Shown: positions 42,916-57,584, counted from the stretch's first letter. The stretch: 64,000 nucleotides of DNA from Nannocystis pusilla (GCF_020073745.1 NZ_JAIRAU010000043.1:62001-126000), one strand, 5' to 3'. Numbers and translations are program-made. The notes: generated from the letters alone by a model not told the origin.

Positions 42916-45900
42916 TCATGTCGAGTGCGTCGACTGCCAGTCTTCGATGCTGCGGATCTCGGGCGCGAACGCCTCGCCGCGGGCCTCGTAGATGGCGAGC
43001 GCCCTGGCGGCCAGCCGGCGCGCCTCGGCCCCGGTCGCGCTGTCGGCGGCGAGCGCCTGCGCCAGGCTGAACTGAGTCTGGGCCAGGTCGGGGTGGTCGG
43101 CGTCGAAGTCGGCGAGCGCCAGCGCGGCAGCGCGACGCAGGTGAGACACGCCCTCGTCGGCTCGGCCCTGGGCCAGCTCCGCCTCGCCGAGCAACCGCAG
43201 CGTCGCCACGATCTCCGGGCTCGACTCGCCCTGGATCCGCTCGTACAGCGCGAGCGCCTGCTGCAGGGGCTCGCTCGCCTCGCCCGGGGCGCCGAGGCGC
43301 AGCTTGGCGTCGCCCGTCATGCGGGCCGCGTCGCCGCACAGCACCGCCATGTCGGGCGCCGCGTCGCCGCACTTTGCGGTCACGCGGGCGAACTGCGGCA
43401 GCGCCTCGAGCGGACGATCGAGGTGGACGAGCCACATCTCGCCGAAGCGCATGCGGGCGAGCAGGGCCTCGGGGTGGTCGGCGCCGAAGCGGCGCTCGAC
43501 GCTGTCGACGATGCCGTCGTAGATCGCCTGCGCCTCGCCGAGCTCGGCCTTCGCCGCGGCGACGTCGCCGAGGCCGTAGATGGCCTCGCGCGCGCTGGTC
43601 TCGTCGGGGTCGGTGGCGTTGAAGGCGGTGCGTGCTGCCTCGAACTCGGTCCGGGCCCGCGTGAGTTCGCGTCGCTTCAATGCGACGAGCCCGAGTCGTG
43701 TCCGCGCCCACGCGTAGGTCGGCGAGGTGGTCGCCTGCGCTGCTTCCAGCGCGTCGGTGGTGATCGTCAGCAGGGATGCGCCTTCGGACAGGTGGTTCTG
43801 CCAGACCAGCGCCGTGCCGAGGTTGAGGCGCACGAGGAGCACGCTCGGGTGGTTGCGACCGAGGAGGCGAGCGCCGAGCTGCAGTGCGTCGGCGTAGTGC
43901 TGGGCGGCGTCGGCCTGGTTGCCGAGGAAGGTCGCGAGGTAGCCGAGGTTGTTGTGCGAGTAGGCGTTGAGCACCGAGTCGCCGAGGCCGGCTTCGGCGC
44001 GCGAGGACACGGCCGCGAGCATGTGGGAGCGGGCGCCGGCGTAGTCGCCGGCCATCATGTACGCCGCGCCGAGGTTGTTCTCGAACTCGGCGACCAGTTC
44101 GACGTCCCCGCGCACGCGGACGTGCAGCGCCTGCGCGAGCTCGAGGTCCCGCAGGGCCTCGCTCGGCTGATTCATGCGAGCGGCCCGCAGGAACATCCGC
44201 TTCGACACCGCCTGCGCCGCGGTGCGAGCGTCGTCGGCGGCGAGCGCCGTCCACAGCGCCTGGCTGAAGGCCGCGTCGGCGCCCGGGAAGTCGCCGGCCT
44301 CCATCTGCAAGCTGCCCTGGCGCAGCATCAGTTCGCCGCGTAGCGGCGGGTAGTCGATCGCGGAGGCCTCGTCGGCCACCGCCGCGATCGTCGCCAGCCC
44401 GGCCTGATAGCGGCCGGCGCCCTCCTGCACGGCGGCGCGCGCCAGCGTCTCGCGCACCGCCTGCACCCGCACACCGGCGCGAGGATCGTCGGGTGGCGCG
44501 ACGTCGGCGTTGAGCGCCGCGACGTCGCCGCAGCGCTCGATGGGGGGCAGGCTCGACAGCGCCTGCATCGCCTTCTCCATCACCTCGGCGTCGGCCGAGG
44601 CGAGCGTGTCGACCAGCCCCGCGAAGCCGGCGCGCCGCTGGTCGAGGCAGGCCGTGCGCAGGTCGAACAGGTGGTCCGACTGGTGGCCGGACGCGTGGGT
44701 CGTACACGCCTCCTCGCGCATGGCGATCCACCGGCTCGCGTAGGCGTCGAGCTGCGGCTGGACCTGCGACCAGGTGTCGCGCGCGTACGCGACACCGCTG
44801 GCCGACATGGCCGAACGGACAGCTTCGCTGCGCTCGCTGTTCCACACCCCGGCGAGCTCGTCGGCCGCGCTGCCGCACAGCGGCGCGCCCGCGGCCGGCT
44901 GCTGCAGCGCCGCCAGGCCGAAGCCGGCCGCGCCGACGAACCCGGCGAACGCGGTCGAGGCGAACACGCGGCGGCGCTGGGCCTCGGGATCGCGCTCGAG
45001 CTCGGCCAGCAGCGCGTTCATCGACGGGTGGCGCTGCTCCCCGGCGACGGCGAGGCCGCGCACCAGCGCCTTGTAGATCCGCCCCGGCACGCCCGACCCG
45101 GGCGGGGCCGCGGCGACGCGGCCGACGATCGCGTCGCCGATGAGGCTCGCCAGCGACTCGGTCGAGAACGGGTGGCGCCTGTACACGCCCTCGAACAGCG
45201 AGACGCAGAACGCGAACTGGTCGCTGGCCGCGGTGGCCGGCCGGCCCTCGTGCTGCTCCGGGGCCATGTACGCCGGCGTCCCCATGATCGCGCCGGTCTG
45301 CGTCAGCGACGACTGGAGCGGCAGCCCGGCCGACTCGCCGCTCTTCGCGGTGATCAGCAGCTCGTCGCTGCCGGCGTGCTCGACGGCGCGGGCGAGGCCG
45401 AAGTCGAGGACCTTGACCGCGCCGTCGTCACCGACGAGCACGTTGTGCGGCTTGAAGTCGCGGTGGATGATGCCCGCGGCGTGGGCCGCCGCCAGGCCGC
45501 GACCCGCCTGCACGAACGCCGCGAGGACCTCGCGCCACGAGCGGTCGCGCCGGCGCATCCACGCGTCGAGGCTCATGCCGCGCACGAACTCCATCGCCAC
45601 GAACAGCTGGCCGTCGTGCTCGGCGACCTCGTGCACGGTGACGATGTTGGGGTGCGACAGGCGAGCCATCGCCTGCGCCTCGCGGTGCAGGCGCTTGTAG
45701 CCGACCGCGTCGGTGCGGGTGGTCTCGTCGCGCAGGACCTTGAGCGCGACCTTGCGGTCGAGCTGCGGATCGTAGGCGGTGTAGACGACGCCCATGCCGC
45801 CCTCGCCGAGGCGATCGAGCACGGTGTAGCGGCTGATCTTGAGCGGGGTGCTGCGAGTGCGGAACAGCTTGCCCTTGATCAGGGCCTTCATGCGCTGCTC

Positions 45901-46167
45901 GTCGTCGCCGTCGGCGAGCAGCGCCAGCTTGCCGGGTGGGGCCGCGGAGATGTGCGTCTCGAGCAGGCCGATGTCGGCGTTCGACGGCGGCTCCGCGTCT
46001 GCGTCGTCGTCCGCGCTCGACTCGCCGATGCGCGTCTCCTGGAAGGCGATCCGCGCCCGTGAACGAGCCGGTGGCGCGGACAAATGTCCATCGGCCGAGA
46101 TGGCCGTCTGCTCGAGGCTGATGTCTTTGTCGGCGGTCACGACGGGGACGCGGCGAAGAGGGACCAT
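42916..46167 (-). CDS. Ser/Thr kinase with extracytoplasmic TPR array
   Basis: 1083 residues. N-terminal disordered 110 residues, then the kinase: GEGGMGVVY, VALKVL, HRDFKPHNVL, DFGLARAV, GTPAYMAPEQ. One TM at about 415-432, then a Cys-containing helical region (LCGSAADELAGVWN..., conserved in the kinase at 48247) and about ten TPR-like repeats. It lies 90 bases downstream of an ECF sigma factor on the same strand, so the two probably form a signalling unit. The stop codon falls inside a TTCGGGTCATGTC motif copy. Confidence 0.88.
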   Translation of the reverse strand: MVPLRRVPVVTADKDISLEQTAISADGHLSAPPARSRARIAFQETRIGESSADDDADAEPPSNADIGLLETHISAAPPGKLALLADGDDEQRMKALIKGKLFRTRSTPLKISRYTVLDRLGEGGMGVVYTAYDPQLDRKVALKVLRDETTRTDAVGYKRLHREAQAMARLSHPNIVTVHEVAEHDGQLFVAMEFVRGMSLDAWMRRRDRSWREVLAAFVQAGRGLAAAHAAGIIHRDFKPHNVLVGDDGAVKVLDFGLARAVEHAGSDELLITAKSGESAGLPLQSSLTQTGAIMGTPAYMAPEQHEGRPATAASDQFAFCVSLFEGVYRRHPFSTESLASLIGDAIVGRVAAAPPGSGVPGRIYKALVRGLAVAGEQRHPSMNALLAELERDPEAQRRRVFASTAFAGFVGAAGFGLAALQQPAAGAPLCGSAADELAGVWNSERSEAVRSAMSASGVAYARDTWSQVQPQLDAYASRWIAMREEACTTHASGHQSDHLFDLRTACLDQRRAGFAGLVDTLASADAEVMEKAMQALSSLPPIERCGDVAALNADVAPPDDPRAGVRVQAVRETLARAAVQEGAGRYQAGLATIAAVADEASAIDYPPLRGELMLRQGSLQMEAGDFPGADAAFSQALWTALAADDARTAAQAVSKRMFLRAARMNQPSEALRDLELAQALHVRVRGDVELVAEFENNLGAAYMMAGDYAGARSHMLAAVSSRAEAGLGDSVLNAYSHNNLGYLATFLGNQADAAQHYADALQLGARLLGRNHPSVLLVRLNLGTALVWQNHLSEGASLLTITTDALEAAQATTSPTYAWARTRLGLVALKRRELTRARTEFEAARTAFNATDPDETSAREAIYGLGDVAAAKAELGEAQAIYDGIVDSVERRFGADHPEALLARMRFGEMWLVHLDRPLEALPQFARVTAKCGDAAPDMAVLCGDAARMTGDAKLRLGAPGEASEPLQQALALYERIQGESSPEIVATLRLLGEAELAQGRADEGVSHLRRAAALALADFDADHPDLAQTQFSLAQALAADSATGAEARRLAARALAIYEARGEAFAPEIRSIEDWQSTHST

Positions 46168-46257
46168 CTCCCCGGATCAGTGTCCGAGGGCCGTCCGGCA
46201 ATTGCGCCATTCGTGTTTGCGCGATCGCCGCAACGGCAAATCGCGGCAGAACGGCAT

Positions 46258-46887
46258 TCAGCGCGGCTTCAGGGCCGAACGCAGGTGCTGCGCCCAGCTG
46301 TCGAGGTCGGTGACGGTGCTCTGCAGGAGCTGAGGGGTATCGGCGAGCGCGGCGAGCTGGGCCTCGAGGAGCTGCTTGGCGCGACGGATCCGCGTGCGGG
46401 CGGTGCCCTCGGGCACCTCGAGCACGTCCGCGATCTCTTTCGCGGTCATCTGCTCCCAGTAATACAGCTCCAAAATGAGCTGACTCTCGAGCGGGATGTG
46501 CCGCAGAGCCTGCAGCAGCAGCCGGGTCTCCTGCGCCTGCGCCATGAGGGTCGTCGGCGTCGGGCCGAGGTCCTCGACCGAGTTCTCGTCGGGCTGGAAG
46601 CGTTCGCCGTCGCGACGCTTGCCGCGGTAATGCTCATAGAGCACGTTGCGGGCGATGCCGTACAAATAGCAGTGGAAGCTGGTGCCCTCGCGCATGCGAG
46701 ACTTTGTTTCCAGCAGGATGAGGAACGTGCGCTGGATGAGGTCGGCGGCCCCGTCGCCGGCCTTGGAGCGGAAGAAGCGAGCGAGCCCCTCGTAGTAGTG
46801 CTCGAAGAGCTGCTCGCCGGCGTCCTCATCACCTCGCCGCCAGGACTCGAGGAGCTGCTGATCGTCAGGCATCGGCGTCGACATCAT
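46258..46887 (-). CDS. ECF-type RNA polymerase sigma factor
   Basis: 209 residues. Region 2 (LFEHYYEGLARFFRSK...DLIQRTFLILLE...FHCYLYGIARNVLYEHYR) and region 4 (LPLE-type helix-turn-helix: LELYYWEQMTAKEIADVLEVPEGTARTRIRRAKQLLEAQ) are complete; region 3 is absent, as in ECF factors. ATG 46887 is preceded by GGTGGGG; ATG 46884 and 46872 are alternatives. No anti-sigma factor is adjacent; the downstream kinase may regulate it (inference), as in kinase-linked ECF groups. Confidence 0.9.
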   Translation of the reverse strand: MMSTPMPDDQQLLESWRRGDEDAGEQLFEHYYEGLARFFRSKAGDGAADLIQRTFLILLETKSRMREGTSFHCYLYGIARNVLYEHYRGKRRDGERFQPDENSVEDLGPTPTTLMAQAQETRLLLQALRHIPLESQLILELYYWEQMTAKEIADVLEVPEGTARTRIRRAKQLLEAQLAALADTPQLLQSTVTDLDSWAQHLRSALKPR

Positions 46888-47065
46888 ACCCCACCGTGAG
46901 TGCACGAGGGGGCCCCGGCGGATCGCCAAATTCGGCGCGTCTGCAAGCGCTGGCGCACGAAATCGGGTCGTGGCGCGCGGAAAAAATTTGCCGCGGACGC
47001 AATTGTTCGACCGTCCAGGATCACCTGTAAGGAGAATGCGAAAGCGAAGCCCCACAACGGAGCGT

Positions 47066-48082
47066 ATGATGTCCCGCACCAATCTCTTCCTCGCCCTCGC
47101 CCTGGCCGTTTCGGCCGCTTCTGCCTGTGACGAGGCCCTTGACAACGAGTTCGGCGCCGAAGACGACGACATCGCGTTCCGCCCCGGTGGCTTCGGAGCG
47201 GGCGGCTTGCTGCTCAACACCAACGCGCTCGGAGATCACCCGCTCCACGAGATCAACCGCCTCGGCAAGCTGCACGAGAACGTCCAGCTGATCGCGGTCT
47301 ACATCAAGCAGACGTACAAGAACCAGGTCACCTGGATCAAGCTCGACGAGCAGTGGTCGGAGAAGGGCCAGCTCCACGGCCGTTACAAGGACGTCATCTA
47401 CAAGGGCGACCAGTTCAAGGGTTCGCGCTGGGAGCTCGCCACCTACGGCGGCGGCGCCGTCAAGCGCACGATGTACATCCACGCGTACCGCTTCGACGAG
47501 GTCGACGGCAATCACAAGTACGTGTTCGGCTACCCGAAGGACGCGGGCTACGGGGCGAACTTCTACACCAAGAAGGTCCAGTACATCAAAGAGACCGCGC
47601 TGGCGGCCGCCTGCGGCAACGTCAACGGCGAGGGCATCGAGGCGGTGGTGTACGAGAACCTCCGCGTCGACATGGGCAGCGGCTACGTCAAGGAGACGCC
47701 GGATCTGATCAACATCGCCTGTCTCGACGGCGGCATCGGCAAGGCCGCGCTGTGGGGCTACCGCCCGTGGGACATCGGCTACTACGAGTTCATGGGCGCC
47801 ATCCGCACGATCCGCGCCGACTACTGCGGCGACGGCGACTCGTGGACCCGGTCGGGCACGGCGATCGACCTCGAGGACAAGTGGGGCTACAACACGTTCT
47901 TCGACCCGACGCTCAAGACCGAGGCGTTCTTCGGGCCCAAGGGCGCCGCCTGCGTCACCCGCCCGCGCCGCCCCGAGTTCCAGCTCACCGGCGTCCAGTG
48001 CAGCGGCTATGCCCTGCCGGACTGCAAGGACGCCAAGCTCGGCGACGTCTCCGACGGCTACTTCTGGACCAAGACCCCCTGA
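47066..48082 (+). CDS. ADYC-domain lipoprotein
   Basis: 338 residues. Signal LFLALALAVSAASAC ends in a lipobox-like Cys. The C-terminal domain contains IRADYCGDGDSWTRSGTAIDLEDKWG, the motif that names the ADYC family of myxobacterial secreted proteins, with several disulphide-type Cys. ATG 47066 and 47069 are adjacent; GGAG at 47059 favours the second. A stronger AAGGAG at 47029 sits one base before an in-frame ATG at 47036, too close to be typical. Divergent from the sigma factor; a strong terminator follows. Confidence 0.82.
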   Translation: MMSRTNLFLALALAVSAASACDEALDNEFGAEDDDIAFRPGGFGAGGLLLNTNALGDHPLHEINRLGKLHENVQLIAVYIKQTYKNQVTWIKLDEQWSEKGQLHGRYKDVIYKGDQFKGSRWELATYGGGAVKRTMYIHAYRFDEVDGNHKYVFGYPKDAGYGANFYTKKVQYIKETALAAACGNVNGEGIEAVVYENLRVDMGSGYVKETPDLINIACLDGGIGKAALWGYRPWDIGYYEFMGAIRTIRADYCGDGDSWTRSGTAIDLEDKWGYNTFFDPTLKTEAFFGPKGAACVTRPRRPEFQLTGVQCSGYALPDCKDAKLGDVSDGYFWTKTP

Positions 48083-48107
48083 ACGCGCCTCGCAGCGCCG
48101 TCCTCCG

Positions 48108-48144
48108 GGCCGGGTCGATCCGGTGATCGACCCGGCCTGTTTTT
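48108..48144 (+). terminator. Intrinsic terminator of the ADYC gene
   Basis: GGCCGGGTCGATC (48108-48120) and GATCGACCCGGCC (48125-48137) form a perfect 13-bp stem, loop CGGT, followed by TGTTTTT. It is the textbook terminator of the window and is not of the GGACATGTCC type. Confidence 0.92.
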
Positions 48145-48146
48145 AT

Positions 48147-48204
48147 GTCACATCGGACATGTCTCTGAGACCATGTATTATGATAGATCTCAGGGAGACA
48201 ATGC
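48147..48204. repeat. Palindrome cluster between convergent genes
   Basis: CATCGGACATGTC at 48151, then a longer hairpin with arms GTCTCTGAGA (48160-48169) and TCTCAGGGAGAC (48188-48199; two-base bulge). AT-rich compared with its surroundings. Confidence 0.6.
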
Positions 48205-48246
48205 GCATAGTGGCCGATCCGGGCGCGGGTCGCGCGGGCCGGGCCA

Positions 48247-51459
<3,213 letters not shown>

Positions 51460-51535
51460 GCTCGCATGCGTCGGGCGGCTCGGTTCCTTGGACTCCAACG
51501 GGCCGGCAGTGTACCATCCGGCCCGCCGAGGACGC
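51460..51535. promoter_or_regulatory. Divergent start region of kinase and hypothetical gene
   Basis: 76 bases between the two proposed starts. The minus strand carries GGTACACT near 51510, similar to the TACACT element at 13725. Assignment as a -10 box is an inference from position and similarity. Confidence 0.3.
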
Positions 51536-52192
51536 TTGAGCGAGGCGCACGAGCCCAACGCACCGCAGCTCGCTCCAGAAGCCGCCGGACGCGCGCTCCG
51601 GTGCGTGCTGGAGGCCCTCGCGTCGCTCGCGGACGTCGACGCGACGACGGCGGCGGACGCCGCGGTGCAGGCGCTGCAGCGTCACCTGGGCCTCGCGGCG
51701 ACCGGCGAGATCACGCCCGCGTTGCTGGAGCGGGCGCAGGCGGCCGCGCGGGCGGTCCACGCCGGGGCCGAGGTCGGAGCGGCGGAGGCCGCCGAGGCCG
51801 CGGCGGGGCTGTACGAGCAGATCGCCGGCGACCGCGAGCGCGAGGTCGAGGCCGCCCGGGCGCGTCAGCCTCCGCGTCCGACCTGCCTCACCGAGGAAGA
51901 GGTCGGGGCCTCGCGGCTGGCCGAGGCCCGCTGCGCCCTCGAGGCCGCCGGTCACTGGCGCCGCGCCGCCGCGTCCGCCGGCGCCGATGCCCTCGCGCTC
52001 GCGCTGCGGGCCGCCTCGGCGCGCGCACGGGCCCGGCGGGCGGCGGCCGCGGCTGGCCCTTGGTTCAGGTCGGCGGCAGCGGGTCACCTCGCCAGCGGCG
52101 ATCGCCTGCAGGGGTCGCGCGCGCTCGAGGGGGCGCTCAAGGCCGCGGCGCTGCTCGCCGAGGCGACCGAGCCGCGTGAGCCGTCGCCTTGA
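51536..52192 (+). CDS. Ala-rich helical hypothetical protein
   Basis: 218 residues if the TTG at 51536 is the start (LSEAHEPNAPQ...); an upstream codon at 51395 would overlap the kinase's coding region. Extremely Ala/Arg-rich, predicted all-helical, with a possible coiled coil; no family recognised. The plausible alternative is that it is non-coding GC-rich sequence, but the frame stays open over its whole length and ends cleanly in front of a palindrome cluster. Confidence 0.45.
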   Translation: MSEAHEPNAPQLAPEAAGRALRCVLEALASLADVDATTAADAAVQALQRHLGLAATGEITPALLERAQAAARAVHAGAEVGAAEAAEAAAGLYEQIAGDREREVEAARARQPPRPTCLTEEEVGASRLAEARCALEAAGHWRRAAASAGADALALALRAASARARARRAAAAAGPWFRSAAAGHLASGDRLQGSRALEGALKAAALLAEATEPREPSP

Positions 52193-52202
52193 CGTGGCTT
52201 TG

Positions 52203-52236
52203 ACGACATGTCCCCCTGGACATGCCCGAACGGCCA
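52203..52236. repeat. CATGTCC-CCCT-GGACATG hairpin and partner
   Basis: CATGTCC (52207-52213) and GGACATG (52218-52224) form a perfect 7-bp stem; CCCGAACGGCC follows. Rest of the gap to 52437 has no gene: an AT-rich patch around 52325-52365 (GTAAATGCGGATTTTAACCG) is the likely promoter region of the next gene. Confidence 0.65.
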
Positions 52237-52437
52237 GAAATCGGCGCCCCCGGGGCTCGCCGCGAGCGTGCGCGCGCTCGCGCCGCCCGCCTGCAAAGGC
52301 CGCGGGAGCACCCGTCGGCGACGGTGTAAATGCGGATTTTAACCGTAAATTGACGATGCATTGACGTGGCCGCGTGGTGTCGGGTCACGGTGGCGGCGGG
52401 AGGGCGGCGGTAGGAAGTCGGGGTCTTTTTGCATAAG

Positions 52438-53910
52438 ATGCCGCCGATGCAGCACCTCTCTTCTCGACGCGCTGGCTCGCCTGCGTTGTGGGCCGCGTTC
52501 GCGTCGGTCCTCGGCTGTTCGGCCGTCTCGAGTGTCGACTACGCGCCCTGCTCGAGCAGCGCCGACTGTCGCAACGCGTTCGGGCTCGGCTACGTGTGCG
52601 GCGCGGAGGAGCTGTGCGAGAAGAGCGAGGCGCTCGAGCGCTGCGAGGGCGTGTATCCGGTCGACCTGCTCAAGGCGCCGGAGAAGTACCGCGACGTGAT
52701 CGTGCTCGGCTCGCTGTTCGACCACACCAAGACCACCGGCGACACGATCCTCGTCAACTCGGCGACGCTGGCGGTGATGGAGGCGAACATGAGCGAGCTG
52801 GGCGACCGCAGCTTCGCCATCGTCCACTGCGACTACCAGGAGAACCCGCAGCTCGACGATCTCGAGGCGGAGGACGCCGCGATCGCCGGCGCGAAGTATC
52901 TGGTCGACGTGCTGGGCACGCCGGCGATCATCGGCCCCGGCACCTCGGGCCTGGCGGAGGCGGTGTACAAGGAGCTGGCCAAGTCGGAGCACGCCGAGCG
53001 CACGCTGATCGTCTCGCCGTCGGCCACCAGCCCCAGCCTCACCGACATCGACCCCGACCGGCCGGGGCTGTTCTGGCGCACCGCGCCGCCCGACTCGGTG
53101 CTCGGCGCCAAGCTGGCCAAGTACATGCAGGACGAGGCCGTCACCAGGGCGGTGGTGGTCTACGAGGGCAACACCTACGGCAAGGGCCTGGCGATCGAGC
53201 TGCAGAAGAGCTTCAAGGGCGTCGAGCTCGACGAGTACCGGGACCCGAGCGAGATCCCGCTGAAGGTCGTCGAGATCGCCAGCGCCAACCCGACGCCCGC
53301 CAACTTCGCCATCGTGTTCATCGCCTCCGACGTCGCCCAGGTGACGAGCTTCCTCAACGCGGCCGGGTCCGACGACTTCTACGCCGACCCCGAGGTCAAG
53401 CTCTTCTTCGGCGACGCGGCCTTCAACGTCGACGTGATCACGCAGACGCAGAGCAAGGCCGCGGCGATCTACGGCAACGTCCGCGGCGTGTTCCCCGGCG
53501 AGCCGACCCAGCGCGAGGTCTACAAGTTCTTCCGCACCACCTACGACGCGACCTTCCCGGAGAAGGCGATGGACGCGTCGTACGCGTCGCACACCTACGA
53601 CGCGACCTGGCTGGCGATCTATGGCGCGGCCTGGGCCTACTTCCAGAACGACGGCGAGATCGTGGGCCCGGCGATGGCCGAGGGCCTGACCAAGATCAGC
53701 GCCGGCGAGACCTACGACATCGTGTCGACGACCTGGAACGGCATCAAGACCGCCTTCAAGGCCAAGCGCAGCATCAACGTCAGCGGCGCCTCGGGCGAGC
53801 TGGACTACGACCCCGTGACCGAGGAGACCACGGCTCCCGTGATCCGCTGGACGATCGTCGACGACGGCGCGGGGGGCTGGGAATTCAAGACGGTGCAGGA
53901 GGAGATGTGA
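52438..53910 (+). CDS. Type I periplasmic-binding-like lipoprotein
   Basis: 490 residues. Signal LWAAFASVLGC with lipobox, a short Cys-rich segment (YAPCSSSADCRNAFGLGYVCGAEELC), then a Leu/Ile/Val-binding-protein fold: VIVLGSLFDHT, AIIGPGTSGLAEAV, SPSATSPSLTD, FWRTAPPDSVLGAKLAKYM, VVVYEGNTYGKGLA. Family members bind amino acids or act as sensors; no ABC permease is adjacent, so a sensory role with the following kinase is possible (inference). ATG 52438 or 52447. Confidence 0.85.
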   Translation: MPPMQHLSSRRAGSPALWAAFASVLGCSAVSSVDYAPCSSSADCRNAFGLGYVCGAEELCEKSEALERCEGVYPVDLLKAPEKYRDVIVLGSLFDHTKTTGDTILVNSATLAVMEANMSELGDRSFAIVHCDYQENPQLDDLEAEDAAIAGAKYLVDVLGTPAIIGPGTSGLAEAVYKELAKSEHAERTLIVSPSATSPSLTDIDPDRPGLFWRTAPPDSVLGAKLAKYMQDEAVTRAVVVYEGNTYGKGLAIELQKSFKGVELDEYRDPSEIPLKVVEIASANPTPANFAIVFIASDVAQVTSFLNAAGSDDFYADPEVKLFFGDAAFNVDVITQTQSKAAAIYGNVRGVFPGEPTQREVYKFFRTTYDATFPEKAMDASYASHTYDATWLAIYGAAWAYFQNDGEIVGPAMAEGLTKISAGETYDIVSTTWNGIKTAFKAKRSINVSGASGELDYDPVTEETTAPVIRWTIVDDGAGGWEFKTVQEEM

Positions 53911-54102
53911 GTTGTGCGCCGGGCACGTCCGCAATCGCTGGCTCCATGCCGGACGACGTGCAGGGCGTCCTGGCGGTGCGGCGCGGACGGCATTCGCGGC
54001 CGGCAGCGCCGGGGCGGAGGTCGCTGGCTGGGCGCGGATTTCTTGCCGCGGCCTACCGGACTTGGTTTCCTCGTGTAGGCTGAGGGGCGCCGGGAGCTGA
54101 AA

Positions 54103-55686
<1,584 letters not shown>

Positions 55687-55696
55687 AATGGGAGCT

Positions 55697-55785
55697 GGCC
55701 TGTTTCATGGAACAGGCGTGAAAGGATATGTCGATTCGGACATGTTGACGGGGACATGTCCGTGAAGACATGCGCGGTGAGATCG
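55697..55785. repeat. Palindrome cluster after the fifth kinase
   Basis: GCCTGTT-TCATGG-AACAGGC (55698-55717, 7-bp stem), GGATATGTC-GATTC-GGACATGTT (55724-55746), GGGGACATGTCCG and GAAGACATGC follow within 90 bases. The first hairpin probably terminates the kinase gene. Confidence 0.7.
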
Positions 55786-56053
55786 CCGCAGGCCGGTGAG
55801 TCTCGGCCTGGCATACGAGCGGCGTGACGGAGCGCAGCTGTCGGCCAGAGCGCCCTGAGCGCGGAGATGAGGCCCGGGCGAGACCTCCGACAGGCCGCCC
55901 AATCCGCCCAGGTGAATCACGAGCCGGCCCGCTTGGTCGCTCGCGCCGGGCCCGCTTCGCTGGTCGCGGGGCTGGCCGGCGGGCGCTACGACCGCCGTAC
56001 GGTGCCGTCCCCTCGTGCTTGCGGGTCCGCCACCTTCATCCAAGCTCGCGTCG
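55786..56053. other. Gap with no recognisable gene
   Basis: Together with the preceding palindrome cluster this makes a gap of about 370 bases. It is GC-rich, with no ORF showing coding character and no tRNA. It must hold the promoter of the rightward gene at 56054. Confidence 0.5.
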
Positions 56054-56887
56054 ATGTCCCTCCCACATCAGCGTCCTGTCCCCCGGTCGGAAGGGAGGCC
56101 TCTGGCGCTCACGGCGGCCTGCTTCGTTCCACTGCTCTCCGCCGTCGCCACTGCCGCACCGCAGGAAAGCCCACCGGAGGAGCCCATGTGGTGCGCCTCG
56201 GTCCTGTTGCGCGTGTCAGATGCCGCCGCGCGCCTCGGGTACAGGATGGAGCCCGATACACGCGAACTCGTAGGGAGCCGAGGGGACACCCCGCTCCGAA
56301 CCACGTGCTCGGCGGAGCAGCTGACGATCGAGCTCGCCGAGGCGGCCGGCCCCCGCGTCACGGTCGCAGCCAGTCCATCCGGGCTGGAGGTCGTCGGCGA
56401 GTTCCCAGGCGTGGGCACCGTCTCACAAGTCGCGGTCGTCACGGCTGCGGACACGCCGACGGGTTTTCTCTCCTTCGCAGCCGAAGCGCCCACGGCCTCG
56501 GCGTTCGTCGAGTTCGACCTGACCGGCGACGTCGTCGCCGAGGACGGCGACGCAGCCGCCGTCAACGACCGGCTCGAGCCCGCCCTCGCCGGGTCGAGGG
56601 TGTGGAAGGACGCGCACGGGCTGACACTCGCGCTGGCGGAGACCTGGAGCCCCGACGATGAGCAGCTCGCGACTGGCATGGACCTCGTGCTCGCGGTCGC
56701 TGTCCCGAACCCTCGCGCATCCGGCGTCAAGAAGAGCATGGTCGGCATGGCGATGGCCTGCGGGAAGTCGGCGGTCGTTTGTACGCTCGCGGCGACCTGG
56801 CTCCCACCGCTCGCGGGCACCTGCGTCGGCGACAGCACGACCTGCGCCCTGGCGATCGGCTGCGCCCTCGTGACCTGCCTCGATTGA
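56054..56887 (+). CDS. Secreted hypothetical protein, Cys-rich end
   Basis: 277 residues. Signal-like segment LALTAACFVPLLSAVATAAP, then a beta-rich body (VTVAASPSGLEVVGEFPGVG) and a hydrophobic Cys-containing end (MACGKSAVVCTLAATWLPPLAGTCVG...CALVTCLD). No family recognised. ATG 56054 is chosen; ATG 56015 is possible. Third-position GC is lower than in the rest of the window, hinting at later acquisition. The next gene starts 14 bases downstream. Confidence 0.6.
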   Translation: MSLPHQRPVPRSEGRPLALTAACFVPLLSAVATAAPQESPPEEPMWCASVLLRVSDAAARLGYRMEPDTRELVGSRGDTPLRTTCSAEQLTIELAEAAGPRVTVAASPSGLEVVGEFPGVGTVSQVAVVTAADTPTGFLSFAAEAPTASAFVEFDLTGDVVAEDGDAAAVNDRLEPALAGSRVWKDAHGLTLALAETWSPDDEQLATGMDLVLAVAVPNPRASGVKKSMVGMAMACGKSAVVCTLAATWLPPLAGTCVGDSTTCALAIGCALVTCLD

Positions 56888-56901
56888 CGGGAACTCTCGA
56901 C

Positions 56902-57453
56902 GTGGACGCTCACCCTGTCCGCCGCGCCCTCCTCGATCGCCCGCAGCGGCTCGGGTTTCTGCCGACGTGGTGGTTCTGGAACCACTACGAGCGGCAGCGA
57001 CTCACGATGCCGCTCATCGCGACGCTCGCGGTGCCGCTCACGCTGCTCTTCTTGTTCTTGATGGCGTGGCTGCAGCTCCCCGTCTGGCTCTTTCTGGTGT
57101 TCGGGACGGCGTGGCCGCAGCTCGTCCTCGGCCTGGTGGAGCGTCGAGTCCGGCGCTCGCTCAGGCAGCGAACGCTCGACGGCATGGCAGGCGTGCCCGC
57201 ACCAGAGCCATCGCCGTCGCACAAACCCGTCGATGGCGTCACCCTCTCGCTCGCCGGCCTCGGTGCGTTTGCAACCGTCGTCGCGGTCGCCGGGACATGG
57301 GGCCTTGCGCCCGCGCTGTGGACCGGCCTCGCGCTCGCAATGTTCGCAGCCCTGGCGGGGGGCCGCCTCGCGAAGCGCGAGCGCGATGCGCTGGCGCTCG
57401 CAGGATCGAACGAGCCCGGCCAGCTCCCGCCGCCTCCCGAGACCCGACCTTGA
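56902..57453 (+). CDS. Small membrane protein, about four TM segments
   Basis: 183 residues, GTG start. Two TM at about 36-75 (LIATLAVPLTLLFLFLMAWLQ, VWLFLVFGTAWPQLVLGLV) and two at about 115-155, with a basic cytoplasmic loop (ERRVRRSLRQR). Not recognised. Probably co-transcribed with the preceding secreted protein gene, with which it may form an envelope pair. Confidence 0.6.
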   Translation: MDAHPVRRALLDRPQRLGFLPTWWFWNHYERQRLTMPLIATLAVPLTLLFLFLMAWLQLPVWLFLVFGTAWPQLVLGLVERRVRRSLRQRTLDGMAGVPAPEPSPSHKPVDGVTLSLAGLGAFATVVAVAGTWGLAPALWTGLALAMFAALAGGRLAKRERDALALAGSNEPGQLPPPPETRP

Positions 57454-57584
57454 GCTGGCCGAGCCGTCGCGGCGAGCGGCGGTGATGATTCGTTCGCAGC
57501 GCTTGGCTCGTCACGGCCTCGCGGCGGGCTTATCCACGAAAGGCCGCGACTTCTCGACGGGCGGGGGATAGGATAATCGGGCCA